Below, one piece after another: positions 63,581 to 64,000 of a stretch of DNA of 64,000 nt. The stretch's first letter is position 1; each line of letters opens with the position of its first letter. Origin of the DNA: Parachlorella kessleri. Lineage: Eukaryota > Chlorophyta > Trebouxiophyceae > Chlorellales > Chlorellaceae. The translations under genes were made by a program, and so were the position numbers. The notes under the pieces were generated by a model. It did not search any database and had not been told where the DNA came from. It was given only the letters and a program-made list of their open reading frames with translations. The DNA lies in contig BBXU01002910.1 in assembly GCA_001598975.1 (NCBI GenBank), forward strand, positions 62,001-126,000, in the 5' to 3' direction.

Positions 63581-64000
63581 CTACCCATACATCCCTTCGT
63601 CAATCCAGGCATCCACAAGCACCTGCACGAAGGGCACCAAGCCATGCACCCAATTGTCCTTCTACAACGCACTCACGTGAGAATCATGACCTCTTCCCTT
63701 GCAGAAGCATTTTCCGCACTCCCATCACCAGCATGGTTTGAGGCACACAAGTATACAATGCAGCAGCTCACCTCTACTAATTCCACAAGCGGCACTGGCT
63801 GCTCCAGCATGCCGTCTGGACTAAGAATATCATCATAGGAGGCATAGGGGCTGCAAGGGAAGGTCAGAGGACTTTAGCGTGCCTTGCACAGCGCAGTCCC
63901 AAGACTACAGGCGGCTGAGCTGAGTGCCACTACTTGCACCTGCAGCTTACGACTTCATTCGTCTTGCCTACGGACGGAGGAACAGCCAAGCAACAGGCTG
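63581..64000 (-). CDS. 3' end of an unrecognised gene (partial)
   Basis: Three phase-consistent exons on the minus strand: 64000-63972 (continuing beyond the window), 63850-63772 and 63622-63581, ending in TAG. They give a C-terminus of 49 residues (PVAWLFLRPPYASYDDILSP, then LEQPVPLVELVEVLVDAWID and a MYG end). The segment looks well conserved (aromatic, Asp/Glu and Pro pattern), but I cannot assign a family. It converges on CAP-D3. Confidence 0.6.

Overview
The window looks like nuclear DNA of a green alga, most likely a chlorophyte and possibly a trebouxiophyte. The genes are intron-dense (more than 115 introns placed by hand), the splice sites are GT/GC-AG, and the exons are GC-rich. The gene content is plant-type: plastid FAD6, a PDF1B-like deformylase, a bHLH-ACT factor, a plant-like PP6 tail and plant-type MSH2. 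UGUAA-like 3' signals follow several stops. The exon models were assembled by hand by joining open frames at splice sites, and the reading phase agrees at essentially every junction of the main genes. There is no transcript support.

Layout, left to right: 3' end of an unknown tail-anchored protein (+, 31-965); a two-qRRM RNA-binding protein (-, 2095-4270); organellar peptide deformylase (+, 4513-6790); plastid omega-6 desaturase FAD6 (-, 8277-12254); PP6 catalytic subunit (-, 12938-15668); ribosomal protein uL16/RPL10 (-, 16409-18582); bHLH-ACT transcription factor (+, 18865-22481); a poorly resolved locus (+, about 22.5-25.0 kb); mismatch repair MSH2 (-, 25484-33557); an LpxC-like protein (+, 33800-37788); PP1 catalytic subunit (-, 39020-41672, first exon not found); a Cj0069-family ATP-grasp protein (-, 43376-46046); a type II thioesterase-like hydrolase (-, 47565-50855); condensin II subunit CAP-D3 (+, 51230-62917); and the 3' end of an unknown gene (-, 63581-64000).

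The genes do not form a pathway. Four neighbouring pairs diverge from short shared 5' regions of 240-375 bp: qRRM/PDF, RPL10/bHLH, MSH2/LpxC and thioesterase/CAP-D3. MSH2 and CAP-D3 both act in genome maintenance. PDF and FAD6 are plastid-directed.

The most interesting signals are structural. (1) Many introns hold degenerate copies ('echoes') of the adjacent exon edge, often with the splice site included. The clearest is a 107-bp unit repeated three times that duplicates an acceptor and exon start in CAP-D3. This is what is expected if introns arise or expand by tandem duplication across exon borders. (2) Nine of about 117 introns use GC-AG, well above the roughly 1% usual in most eukaryotes. 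(3) The LpxC-like protein keeps the fold motifs but lacks a zinc ligand and the catalytic histidine, so it looks like a pseudoenzyme.
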